The notes below the pieces were generated by a model. It was not told the origin of the DNA and made no database searches. It saw nothing but the letters and a program-made list of their open reading frames with translations. 64,000 nucleotides of DNA from Affinundibacterium macrobrachii. GTDB lineage: Bacteria > Pseudomonadota > Gammaproteobacteria > Burkholderiales > Burkholderiaceae_D. The position numbers and the translations under genes were made by a program. The stretch spans positions 558,001-622,000 of the forward strand of contig NZ_BMYT01000002.1 in assembly GCF_014652415.1 (NCBI RefSeq), given 5' to 3'. Below, piece after piece: positions 42,832 to 51,100 of this stretch (the first letter of the stretch is position 1; each line of letters starts with the position of its first letter).

Positions 42832-44337
42832 TTAAAAGTTGAAATACAAAAACTCAGTTGCAGGTCGCACGGCAATCCATTTAATCGCCATCCAGAGACA
42901 GAGTCCGCTGAGTGCTCCGATGAGCAATTGGTAGCTTAGACTTGCCTTGAGTTGATACGTTTGATTGGGTGTTGGATCATAAGCTAATAAAATTGCTGTA
43001 TTGGGTAAAAACATCACAGTAAAGATACCGCATGCGATCCAGATCCAGCCAGTTTCTGGGCGAGTAGCGACAAATAATTCTATGAGCTCAATCATGTTTG
43101 TTGCGTTGATTATTGGTAGCGATGTAAAGCTAGAGCGATCAAATAGCGCGGCATAAAAATGTAGTGCACTAGAGAGATCTGTCGCGCGGAATAAGACCCA
43201 TGCTAAGCATACAAAAATAAAGGTGCAGCATATGAAAAATGGTTTTAATAATGGAGATGGATTGGGAAGCAGTTTGCGCCAAGCGTGATTTGCTAACAAC
43301 AATAATCCATGTAGCATGCCCCACAAAACGAAAGTCCATGCTGCGCCATGCCAAAGGCCAGCAAGTAACATTGTTAAGAACAGATTGCGAAATCTAGCAA
43401 AATTCCCATGTCGATTTCCACCTAAGGGAATGTATAAATAATCGCGCAAGAAATTGGAGAGCGTCATGTGCCAACGCCGCCAAAATTCGATGATGGAATC
43501 GGCTTTATATGGAGATAAAAAATTGATTGGCAACTTAAAACCAAATAGCAATGCTAGTCCAATTGCCATATCGGAGTAACCTGAAAAATCAAAGTACAGT
43601 TGCAAGGAATAGGCGAACATTCCTTGCCATGCCTGTGTCATTGTTAACGCAGCTTCTGTCGAAAGCTGAAAGGCACTGTTCGCAAATACTGCTAAGCTAT
43701 CTGCTAATACAACCTTCTTAAATAAACCAATCGTAAAAAAAGCTATCCCTGCTGAAAACGCACGAGAATCAAGCAATAGTGGATTATGTGATGTCGAAAC
43801 TTGCGAGATCAAAGGGCGATGATGAACGATAGGCCCAGCGATTAGTTGCGGGAAAAATGAAACAAAGAACAGGTAATCGAGTAAGTCATGATTACGCACT
43901 TCGCCTTTGTAACAATCAACTAGGTAGGCAATTTTTTGGAACGTTACAAACGAGATTGCAAGCGGCAACAAAATCGGTGGAAATGGTGCTGCTAAATCAA
44001 ATAGTCCATAAATATTGGAAGCAACAAAATGTGCATATTTAAAATAAAACAGGACCAAAAGATTGAACGCCAGACCAGCGATTAGCCACGACTTGGCCTT
44101 GCTGAATTGACTTTGCTTACGCGATGTCAGTATCTGTTGTGCTAGCCAGAAATTAACACTAATTGAACCGAGTAGAACAAAAAGAAAAGAGACTTTCCAC
44201 GTCGCATAAAACACGAAGGAAGCCAATATTAAGCCTGCAAGTGCGACACGTATGCCGCAAAGGCGTCTTAATAAAAACCAAGTGATTAGGGTGAATGGTA
44301 AAAACACCCCAAGAAAAATAAATGAATTAAAGAGCAT
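42832..44337 (-). CDS. MBOAT-family O-acyltransferase (AlgI-like)
   Basis: About 501 residues from ATG 44337 (MLFNSFIFLGVFLPFTLITWF, the common start of this family); the longer frame runs into the crp-like gene. Many membrane segments. FVTFQKIAYLVDCYKGE, FFPQLIAGPIVHH, DFSGYSDMAIGLALLFGF, EFWRRWHMTLSNFLRDYLYIPLGGN and GLWHGAAWTFVLWGMLHG (catalytic His) are MBOAT/AlgI hallmarks. It carries acetyl groups across the inner membrane to a surface or secreted polysaccharide. It sits at the end of the cyclase-CRP operon, which ties acetylation to cAMP. Confidence 0.93.
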   Translation of the reverse strand: MLFNSFIFLGVFLPFTLITWFLLRRLCGIRVALAGLILASFVFYATWKVSFLFVLLGSISVNFWLAQQILTSRKQSQFSKAKSWLIAGLAFNLLVLFYFKYAHFVASNIYGLFDLAAPFPPILLPLAISFVTFQKIAYLVDCYKGEVRNHDLLDYLFFVSFFPQLIAGPIVHHRPLISQVSTSHNPLLLDSRAFSAGIAFFTIGLFKKVVLADSLAVFANSAFQLSTEAALTMTQAWQGMFAYSLQLYFDFSGYSDMAIGLALLFGFKLPINFLSPYKADSIIEFWRRWHMTLSNFLRDYLYIPLGGNRHGNFARFRNLFLTMLLAGLWHGAAWTFVLWGMLHGLLLLANHAWRKLLPNPSPLLKPFFICCTFIFVCLAWVLFRATDLSSALHFYAALFDRSSFTSLPIINATNMIELIELFVATRPETGWIWIACGIFTVMFLPNTAILLAYDPTPNQTYQLKASLSYQLLIGALSGLCLWMAIKWIAVRPATEFLYFNF

Positions 44338-44350
44338 GGAATTGGATTGA

Positions 44351-45160
44351 TCAACTTGGCTGTTTGAGGGCAAGCATCTTAAGCTCTTCAGGCTTTCTAA
44401 TAATCAAACGATGTAAATCTTTCTCAACGATACCTTGTTGTACCAAGTAAAGTAATGCGCGTGTGACTGTTTCGCGACTGGTATTAATCATCATCGCGAT
44501 GTCTTGATGTGTAGGTAAATTTTCGATTACTTCCAAGCCACCTGGTGCGACCGTCTTAAATAAATCGATAAACGCATAAATCCGGCGTGAAGTATTGTTG
44601 ATACTTAAAAGCGCACGGAATTCGGAATCGCGCTGAATTTTTTCTGCCAGATGCCGTAGCATTTTATTGGCGACGGAAGGCGAGTTTGTAAACAGCTGCA
44701 TTGAAATTGCTGCAGGCAAGAACGCAACCAATACGTTACTCAAAGCAACTACCGACGCTGAGCGGGTTGAGCCATTAATCAAAGCAATTTCACCGAAGAA
44801 GTCACCTTCTTTGAGCATTCGCAAACCGATTGCGCGACCGTCCTCGGTAACATCAACTACTTGCAATTGTCCAGAAAGTAAAAAAAGCAAACTATCGCCA
44901 ATACCACCTTTTTGTAAAACAATGTCGCGCTTGCCGAACAACTTAACGCGAAAATTTGTTTTAATTAATTTCATATCCTCTTCGGATAAATCCTTGAACA
45001 AAGGAATATTACGCAGACGAATTGAAAAATTCGCTGACTTGATTTGAAATTTCGCTTGTTTCGGCACATCGACATTTAAAAGTTCTGGACGTGTATTGTC
45101 CTGAGCCGCAGCGGCCGAATTACTTAATGCAACTGAAACAGCATTCTCAGAGGTCGTCAT
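44351..45160 (-). CDS. CRP/FNR-family cyclic-nucleotide-responsive regulator, CRP-type DNA specificity
   Basis: 269 residues. An N-terminal polar extension (1-45) precedes a cyclic-nucleotide-binding domain: GDSLLFLLSGQLQV and the phosphate-binding cassette GEIALINGSTRSASVVA (Glu and Arg-Ser retained). The dimerisation helix is followed by an HTH with recognition helix TSRETVTRALLYL. Arg229, Glu230 and Arg234 correspond to the E. coli CRP residues that read TGTGA, so it should bind TGTGA-N6-TCACA; three such sites lie in this window. It is encoded four genes downstream of an adenylate cyclase gene in the same operon. Confidence 0.93.
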   Translation of the reverse strand: MTTSENAVSVALSNSAAAAQDNTRPELLNVDVPKQAKFQIKSANFSIRLRNIPLFKDLSEEDMKLIKTNFRVKLFGKRDIVLQKGGIGDSLLFLLSGQLQVVDVTEDGRAIGLRMLKEGDFFGEIALINGSTRSASVVALSNVLVAFLPAAISMQLFTNSPSVANKMLRHLAEKIQRDSEFRALLSINNTSRRIYAFIDLFKTVAPGGLEVIENLPTHQDIAMMINTSRETVTRALLYLVQQGIVEKDLHRLIIRKPEELKMLALKQPS

Positions 45161-45163
45161 TTG

Positions 45164-45505
45164 TTAAATGTAGAAAAAAATTGAGCCAAAACCAATCAAG
45201 CAAACACCCCCTGTGTTTGCCAATATGTCGCGCCAGCAGAACCGACGCCCAGGTATAAAATGCTGAAAACATTCAATCAAAATACCCGCAAGAATCAAGC
45301 CTAACTGCCAAAGCAAAAGCTCTTGTATATCTTTAGCGATTAGTGCGGTGAACATACTTAAAACGGCATAACTAATAAAGTGTAAATACTTGTCGTTAGG
45401 CAAAGGCGGTAGCCAATGCGCTGGTAATAAACAACCTACCACGATCATCAAGATACAGACAATAAATAGGTAGCTAATTAAGTGAGGCGTGATAAAGGTA
45501 TTCAT
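45164..45505 (-). CDS. VanZ-like small membrane protein
   Basis: 113 residues from ATG 45505. Four hydrophobic segments; the motif NDKYLHFISYAVLSMFTAL and the downstream GILIECFQHFIPGRRFCWRDILANTGGVCLIG are characteristic of the VanZ-like family, whose function outside teicoplanin resistance is unknown. Overlaps the beta-barrel gene by 4 bp and precedes the CRP-type gene by 3 bp, so it belongs to the same operon. Confidence 0.85.
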   Translation of the reverse strand: MNTFITPHLISYLFIVCILMIVVGCLLPAHWLPPLPNDKYLHFISYAVLSMFTALIAKDIQELLLWQLGLILAGILIECFQHFIPGRRFCWRDILANTGGVCLIGFGSIFFYI

Positions 45506-46767
45506 TTTTGCCACTGCCAACTTATCTGAATTTGCTTACTATCAAAACTTAAAAATGAAACGTTCTCTCGATTTGCAATTTGACGATATTCTAATTGCAC
45601 AGTATTGTTAGGATTGATTGCCCAACCTAACGCGGTACGAAACACATGATTACTTTGATGTTTTTTTACATTAATTAAACCAGCTAAATAGATCTTTGAA
45701 TTTTGCCAGTTTTGATGTTGATAAGCGACTTCAGCAAAGATTGGTTTGCCTTCAATTTGCCATGGCGTTGCGCTACGTAAAAAAACGCCCGCAGTCCAGC
45801 CGCGTCGATTGCCCCCCAAGCGAAATTCATTACCGTAATCAAACATCAAACCGGCATTCAAATTGAAAAAATAATGGTCAGATTGTTTGGTGCCCAAAAC
45901 ACGCAATTCAACATTATTGCCATCGAAGTTCTTAATTGTTGGGTAGGCGATTTTGGCAAGCGATGAGACGATACTGTACTTCATGAGGGATTGTGAAGAT
46001 TGCGGCACATCGAATTTAATTCTTGCAGTTACTTGTTTTTGATACAGTGCGCTGGCCAAACTTAAAATATTTAAGCTGGCTGAAGGATGTATCTTCCAGT
46101 TGTTTAAATTAAACTGACTTTCTACGCCTGTCGCTAAGCCTACTGAATTGAAGTTGGTTAAGGTCGAAAATTGACGCCCGCGCAATTGAAGATAAATGTT
46201 GTTCCCAGCCGCAGTCTCTTGAGATAAGTCTAGGGATGCACTGATGTAATTATCCGATTTAGGTAGATACTCTGGCAGTAGTTGTAAATTGATTGGGGTC
46301 CCAAAATCATCAATCGTAAATATAGAATTCAACGCACCTTGATTGGCATTGGTGTCGTAGCCACGTTCGATAGAAAAGCTTTGATTCACTTCAGGTGCTT
46401 TAATTGCGCATCCTGTTTTTCGATGAATTTCTATGATTTCTAAAATAGCAGGAGGCGGTGTAAAACGCTGAATCATGAAATTGAATAGCCGTTCAGCTTC
46501 TACACGATTTCCCAAGTTGCATTGCATGATCGCCAAATCTAACAAAGCACCTGCGTGCTGTGGTTCACTCTCAATCAACTTTTCTAAAAGTATTTTGGCA
46601 TCTAGGTGGCGTTTTTCATTAATCGCCTTTAATGCTTGTAGGTATTGATCCGTCGCCGCATTTTGTGACGTATCGTCAAGTTGCGCAGGCGCGGCGATGC
46701 ACATTAAGCTCGCAGTGAAGCCTAATGATGCGATCATTGATTTCAAAATAAAAGAAGCAAAATTCAT
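45502..46767 (-). CDS. Exported TPR plus outer-membrane beta-barrel protein
   Basis: 421 residues. Signal peptide (ILKSMIASLGFTASLMCIAAPAQ), then TPR-like helices around 40-115 (EPQHAGALLDLAIMQCNLGNRVEAERLF), then alternating amphipathic strands to the C-terminus (RGYDTNANQGALN, NYISASLDLSQE, IQISWQWQK). The layout resembles Slam/DUF560-type outer-membrane proteins; family membership is tentative. The start codon overlaps the cyclase stop (TAATG). It could be a surface or secretion accessory in the same cAMP circuit. Confidence 0.7.
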   Translation of the reverse strand: MNFASFILKSMIASLGFTASLMCIAAPAQLDDTSQNAATDQYLQALKAINEKRHLDAKILLEKLIESEPQHAGALLDLAIMQCNLGNRVEAERLFNFMIQRFTPPPAILEIIEIHRKTGCAIKAPEVNQSFSIERGYDTNANQGALNSIFTIDDFGTPINLQLLPEYLPKSDNYISASLDLSQETAAGNNIYLQLRGRQFSTLTNFNSVGLATGVESQFNLNNWKIHPSASLNILSLASALYQKQVTARIKFDVPQSSQSLMKYSIVSSLAKIAYPTIKNFDGNNVELRVLGTKQSDHYFFNLNAGLMFDYGNEFRLGGNRRGWTAGVFLRSATPWQIEGKPIFAEVAYQHQNWQNSKIYLAGLINVKKHQSNHVFRTALGWAINPNNTVQLEYRQIANRENVSFLSFDSKQIQISWQWQK

Positions 46768-48635
46768 TAATTCACAGAAACCGTATAAATAGTTGTTGCA
46801 TGTTCTTTCCCGCGAAGTTTGCGCTCGCCCAAAGAGATAAACTGATGCTTTGTTGCGAGTTTTACTGCACCTTCGCCAATAATAATGTCATGCGGATAAT
46901 GACGAGCCGTATCCTCAAGCCGTGATGCGACATTGACGCTATCACCAACAGCGGTATAGATGCTGCGTAATGAGCTACCAAAGTCACCAGCGATCGCGAT
47001 TCCGCTCTCAATACCTATCCTCACGCGGATAGGTAGAAGTCCTTGTTCTTGCCGTCGACGGCTAAATTCTTGGACGTTTCTCACCATCTCAATGGCGGCA
47101 TTAATTGCAAGGTCGGCATGTCCTTCTATCGCAAGAGGCGCACCCCAAAAAGCGACCAGTCCATCACCTGTGTATTTATCTAACGTGCCGCCATGATCGA
47201 GTACTGGTGCAGTTAGGCACTCTAAAAAATCACGCGTCAGTTGCGCCGATTCGGCAATCGAAAGTTGACTTACTTGTGTAGTGTAAGCCTCCATATCCGC
47301 AATTAAAGTCGTAATCGGTAAAGTCCTTGGTTTTAGGGGATCTTTTAGATCACTACGCAGCAATTCTTTAACCACCGATTGCGCCACATATTGCTCAAGT
47401 GTTCCAAGCAATCGACGTGAGCGCCGTTGTGAACGCGACCAGCCGAATGGGACTGAGACCGACAACAAAAAGAAGACGCTAAACAAAGGCGCATTAATAG
47501 AAAAATCAGGATCATGCAAACTTAATTTAGACGCTATAGCAATCCAGCATAACGCAGCGAAAACAAGCAAAGACGTGTTGAACAAAGCTGAATATCTCGG
47601 GAACGTGAACATCGTTACGATCGCAATCAAGATGGTATAAAGCAATGCAATTAACGCCCCTGGCCATTGGATAATGATTTTTCCTTCTTGCATATCGAGC
47701 AGATTTGTCAGCGCTTGCGCATGCACTAAGAAGCCATTGGTCGAATAATACAAAGGCGTTGTCACACGATCAGATAGACTTAATGAAGATGATCCAATGA
47801 TGATTAACTTATCCCGCAAATAACCAGCGGGTAATTCACGATTCAGAATACGCGATGCCGGAATAACTAAATAAGCGTTCAGTTGCTTACTATAATTTAC
47901 CCGAGAAAACCCCTGCTTATCGACCATTTCAAGTGTTTTGTTTACGACGGTTTTTTTATTGGTTGGCGATGCGCAGCAATCAAATAATGCAAGAGATAGT
48001 GTAGGGTAATAAAAGCCTTCAAAGTGACTCACCGTAGGTAAACGACGTAATACACCATCTTGATCGGGCAAATAGCCAATATTGCCAGCAAAGCCTTTTT
48101 TCGCTAACAAACTATGATTGCCGAGAAAACCCGTTGCCTGTGCCGCAATTGGTGGCGCTGGAAAATTGGGTTGATGCAGTTCGCCGAGCTGGACCGGCCA
48201 AGGACGATTTTTTGTATAGTCCAATGCTTGTGCTAAAACGATGGGCCCGAACTGAGACAAGCTCGCTAACCGTAAGTCGCCACTTTCGTCTTTGGGCTCG
48301 GCAAAAAATATATCGAGCGCAACGCCTTTCGCTTGATACTCACTAATCGACAATTCGATTAAATCTGCAATGCGTTCACGTGGCCATGGCCACGCTCCCA
48401 TTTTTTCTATGCTCGACTCATCAATATCAAGCAAGGCAATCCGATTTTCTTCTATTGGACTTGCACGCCAAAACATAAACTGATCGCGCGTCCATTCATC
48501 CCCAGGAACTTGGTAGTTATTAGCTGATCCCCATTGCAAAGCGGCGCAAATAAACACCGACAAAATAGAAATGGATACCCAAATCCAATTTGTCAGAAAT
48601 GCTGCTTTCAAGTGTGAGAACCACGATTGTTTCAT
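46767..48635 (-). CDS. CHASE2-domain transmembrane adenylate cyclase
   Basis: 622 residues. TM helix 18-36, a periplasmic CHASE2 sensor (about 40-315), three TM helices (325-395) and a class III cyclase domain (435-622). Catalytic features: metal-binding Asp447 (IADMEAYT) and Asp491 (YTGDGLVAFWG), adenine-selecting Lys487 and Asp565 (AVGDSVNVASRLE), and transition-state residues Asn568 and Arg572, so it is complete and specific for ATP to cAMP. CHASE2 ligands are unknown. First gene of an operon with a beta-barrel protein, VanZ-like protein, CRP-type regulator and the MBOAT/SGNH pair. Confidence 0.94.
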   Translation of the reverse strand: MKQSWFSHLKAAFLTNWIWVSISILSVFICAALQWGSANNYQVPGDEWTRDQFMFWRASPIEENRIALLDIDESSIEKMGAWPWPRERIADLIELSISEYQAKGVALDIFFAEPKDESGDLRLASLSQFGPIVLAQALDYTKNRPWPVQLGELHQPNFPAPPIAAQATGFLGNHSLLAKKGFAGNIGYLPDQDGVLRRLPTVSHFEGFYYPTLSLALFDCCASPTNKKTVVNKTLEMVDKQGFSRVNYSKQLNAYLVIPASRILNRELPAGYLRDKLIIIGSSSLSLSDRVTTPLYYSTNGFLVHAQALTNLLDMQEGKIIIQWPGALIALLYTILIAIVTMFTFPRYSALFNTSLLVFAALCWIAIASKLSLHDPDFSINAPLFSVFFLLSVSVPFGWSRSQRRSRRLLGTLEQYVAQSVVKELLRSDLKDPLKPRTLPITTLIADMEAYTTQVSQLSIAESAQLTRDFLECLTAPVLDHGGTLDKYTGDGLVAFWGAPLAIEGHADLAINAAIEMVRNVQEFSRRRQEQGLLPIRVRIGIESGIAIAGDFGSSLRSIYTAVGDSVNVASRLEDTARHYPHDIIIGEGAVKLATKHQFISLGERKLRGKEHATTIYTVSVN

Positions 48636-48688
48636 GCAGGCCTATGCAGATCGTTCAAAGAGTATCGCCTTTGTTATAAGGAGCAACA

Positions 48689-48886
48689 ATGCGACGTCAA
48701 AAGAAAATCGAAGCGATCACTTTTACTGCTTTATCGCTTCGTAAAAAAACAGGTTTTTCTGGACTTGTTTTTGTTCAGATGAAGTCTAGTTTATCTTTAC
48801 CTAAGATGAGGATATTTCAGATGTTGATGAATAAAGATTTTGAGCTTATTAATACCCTAAATACTTTAATTAATGCCCCAATTTAA
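48689..48886 (+). CDS. Possible small basic protein, unknown
   Basis: 65 codons, MRRQKKIEAITFTALSLRKK at the start, basic N-terminal half, no recognised family. The only support is a strong Shine-Dalgarno AAGGAG (48678-48683) five bases before ATG. It diverges from the cyclase gene 54 bp away. Could equally be chance. Confidence 0.25.
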   Translation: MRRQKKIEAITFTALSLRKKTGFSGLVFVQMKSSLSLPKMRIFQMLMNKDFELINTLNTLINAPI

Positions 48887-49153
48887 TGAATGATTCAGAA
48901 ATATTTAGAAATGGTTTTAAGTTTGTGTCATAGACCCCGTAAAAACATCTAAGCTAGCCAAGCATACCTAACATAATCAATGTGTGAATTACGAAATTGG
49001 ATGAAGGATTGAATTAGCTCTACATTTTTCACGAACAATTGATCTGGTGCGAATCCTGCTGCATTCAATAAGTGTTTGTTAGGTGTAAACTTAAATACAT
49101 GATCAAAATGCACGCTTCTTAAGATTGAGTGTAGTATAGCATCATAAAAATCT

Positions 49154-49179
49154 AAATTTGTGATGGTCGTCACAAATTT
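49154..49179. promoter_or_regulatory. CRP operator upstream of the fecR-like gene
   Basis: AAATTTGTGA-N6-TCACAAATTT, a perfect 10+10 bp inverted repeat containing the full CRP core TGTGA-N6-TCACA at 49159-49174. GATAAT follows at 49195-49200, placing the operator centre near -41 as in class II activation. The gene starts at 49300. Confidence 0.85.
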
Positions 49180-49299
49180 ATCTTAAAATTGGGGGATAAT
49201 GTTAGATGAGCTTGGAGGATTGTGATTGCCTTCTAGCGCAAATAGCGCCTAGCCATGCTGTTATGCATGTGTAATGTGAGCGCAAAAAAAGGAAAAGCT

Positions 49300-50634
49300 A
49301 TGCATAAATTACCCAACTTCTCAAAATACATCATTCGTAGCTGCGCTGCGATGAGCATATTCTTTGGAGGCATTGCGCAAGCCATTGCTGGTGATGCCGC
49401 GCAAGTGGTGTTTGTTGCTGGTGACGCCAAGTTGTCGAACAAAGCATTGCGGCTAAATAGCATGGTAGCCGAAGGTGCGCAAATTAATACAGGTGCCGAT
49501 GGTTTCGTTTATTTAAAAACGATCGATGGCGGCTTCCTTATTGTGCGCCCAAACAGCACAATTCGAATTGTGAGTTACCACGTAGATAAAGCGAAACCAG
49601 AAAATACGCGAATAAAGCTAGAGCTTTTAAATGGAGTTGCTCGAAGTATTTCTGGCGATGCTGTCAAGTTATCTCGCCAAAATTTCCGCTTTAATACTCC
49701 AGTTGCGGCGATTGGTGTGCGTGGCACAGATTTTACTGTATTCACAGATCAAGCTGTTTCACGCGTATCTGTGTTGTCGGGCGGTGTAGTTGTTAGTGGG
49801 TTCGGCGGTTCTTGCTTGCCTTCTGGTACTGGGCCTTGCGAGGGCGGAAGTGCTGTCGAACTATTTGCGTCCCAGCAAGGTAAGTTGCTGCAGATTATGA
49901 AAGATCAGTTAAAGCCAAATTTGTTTAATAGTAATAGCAGTTCTCCCGATACAGTCTCGCCACCACGTGCAGATGAGCCAAATAGCAAACCAGTAGCGGC
50001 AGGTGCAGGTATGCCTTCTGCTGGCATCGTGTTAGGTAGCGGAAATGATGTGGCGATCGATCCAATAAAAAGTGCGACTTTGCCTAGCTATATTCAAAAC
50101 ACGCAATCAACCACAAAGGCATTGGAAAATTCAATTATATGGGGGCGCTGGGCAGCTGTCGCAGGGCAAGAGCCTAATTTGGATTTGGCCAAGCAAAATC
50201 AAGCGCAAACAAAATTGATTGCAGCAAATCCCTACTATGCAATTTTTCAAACAAAATCGAGTGAGTGGCAGGTGCCCGTAGTGGGAAGTATGGGGTTCTC
50301 GTTGAAAGGTGGAGAGGCCTTTATTCTTAATGAGGCAAATAATAGCGTTGCGTCAGCTACGATGGAAAACGGTAAGTTATATTTAGATTTTGCGAATGCG
50401 CAGTTTAGTACAGGCTTTGATTTGGTTTCGAAAGGCGAACGATTCAATATGCAGGCGCGAGGAAGTATTGCTGCGGATGGCAAGTTGTCGGGCAATCCGC
50501 AATTTTCCGAGGGAACAAATATGGCAGTGCAGGGTGTTGTGACTGCTGAGAAGGGTGGATCCGCATCTTATTTGTTCCAGCGCCGTTTTGATGCCGATCG
50601 TTTAGGCTACGGCATTACTTATTGGTCAAAATAA
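49300..50634 (+). CDS. FecR-domain periplasmic protein
   Basis: 444 residues from ATG 49300 (AAAGGAAAAGC just upstream). Signal peptide (CAAMSIFFGGIAQAIA), then a FecR domain (about 30-150: VNTGADGFVYLKTIDGGFLIVRPNSTIRI-like strands, TPVAAIGVRGTDFTVF). After a low-complexity linker (Asn/Ser/Pro, about 205-240) comes a C-terminal beta-rich domain (310-444). FecR domains in this context, without a sigma factor or TonB receptor nearby, are found with CHASE2 cyclases in Burkholderiales; role unclear, perhaps sensing or surface attachment. CRP-controlled by the site at 49154-49179. Confidence 0.88.
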   Translation: MHKLPNFSKYIIRSCAAMSIFFGGIAQAIAGDAAQVVFVAGDAKLSNKALRLNSMVAEGAQINTGADGFVYLKTIDGGFLIVRPNSTIRIVSYHVDKAKPENTRIKLELLNGVARSISGDAVKLSRQNFRFNTPVAAIGVRGTDFTVFTDQAVSRVSVLSGGVVVSGFGGSCLPSGTGPCEGGSAVELFASQQGKLLQIMKDQLKPNLFNSNSSSPDTVSPPRADEPNSKPVAAGAGMPSAGIVLGSGNDVAIDPIKSATLPSYIQNTQSTTKALENSIIWGRWAAVAGQEPNLDLAKQNQAQTKLIAANPYYAIFQTKSSEWQVPVVGSMGFSLKGGEAFILNEANNSVASATMENGKLYLDFANAQFSTGFDLVSKGERFNMQARGSIAADGKLSGNPQFSEGTNMAVQGVVTAEKGGSASYLFQRRFDADRLGYGITYWSK

Positions 50635-50667
50635 TTTATATAGAAAACTTCTAAGCTGTAAGTTCTG

Positions 50668-50710
50668 AAAAAAACCAGTAACCAGTAATGATTGGTTGCT
50701 GGTTTTTTTT
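50668..50710 (+). terminator. Rho-independent terminator after the fecR-like gene
   Basis: AAAAAACCAG...CTGGTTTTTT with an inner ACCA/TGGT extension, ending in a T8 run, 34 bp after the stop codon. Confidence 0.88.
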
Positions 50711-50982
50711 GTTTTAATTTTTAAATTCTAAAAATAAATGCATAGTAGATATTGCAAGTTTGCAGCTCATGTTCAGGCATGGAACGTTGATGTAATACAT
50801 TAAGTTCATTAAATAAATGTCTGTAAGCAAACATTCATATGGTTTTCCCCAGAAACACAATATATAATCGAAGATTGGTAATAGTGCGTCCAGGTTCTTT
50901 GTCGTTGTTTTTTTGAAACATGGCGGTAGAAAAATGGGCAAAACAACGCCAAATTGGTTGTGAGGCAAAGTTTTTTTGGTTT

Positions 50983-50998
50983 TGTGATGAACGTCACA
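50983..50998. promoter_or_regulatory. CRP operator upstream of the S-layer-like gene
   Basis: TGTGA-TGAACG-TCACA, full core match. GATTAT at 51020-51025 lies 21 bp downstream, a class II CRP promoter layout with the operator centre near -41.5. Confidence 0.82.
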
Positions 50999-51100
50999 TC
51001 TCTAGATAAGATGTTCTGAGATTATTCGCCCTGTTGTACTGCGAATAGGTGCCTTAAAAGCAAGTTTCGCAATTTATCTAACTTAATTAAGGAGTTTTAC

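Larger units (their letters stand above)
48636..49299. other. Intergenic region between the divergent cyclase operon and fecR-like gene
   Basis: 664 bp. It contains the CRP site at 49159-49174 with its -10 element, and a weak 65-codon candidate gene (48689-48886). A minus-strand frame at 48949-49173 starts inside the CRP operator and is not supported. Cyclase promoter not found; no CRP site is near the cyclase start. Confidence 0.5.
50635..51100. other. Intergenic region upstream of the S-layer-like gene
   Basis: 466 bp, AT-rich. Starts with a terminator (50668-50710) and ends with the CRP operator (50983-50998), GATTAT -10 (51020-51025) and AAGGAG ribosome-binding site before ATG 51101. The middle part (50711-50980) shows nothing supportable. 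Confidence 0.6.

Noticed and set aside
48949..49173. Minus-strand frame of 74 codons upstream of the fecR-like gene
   Set aside because: Starts with GTG inside the CRP operator, has no ribosome-binding site and no recognised family.
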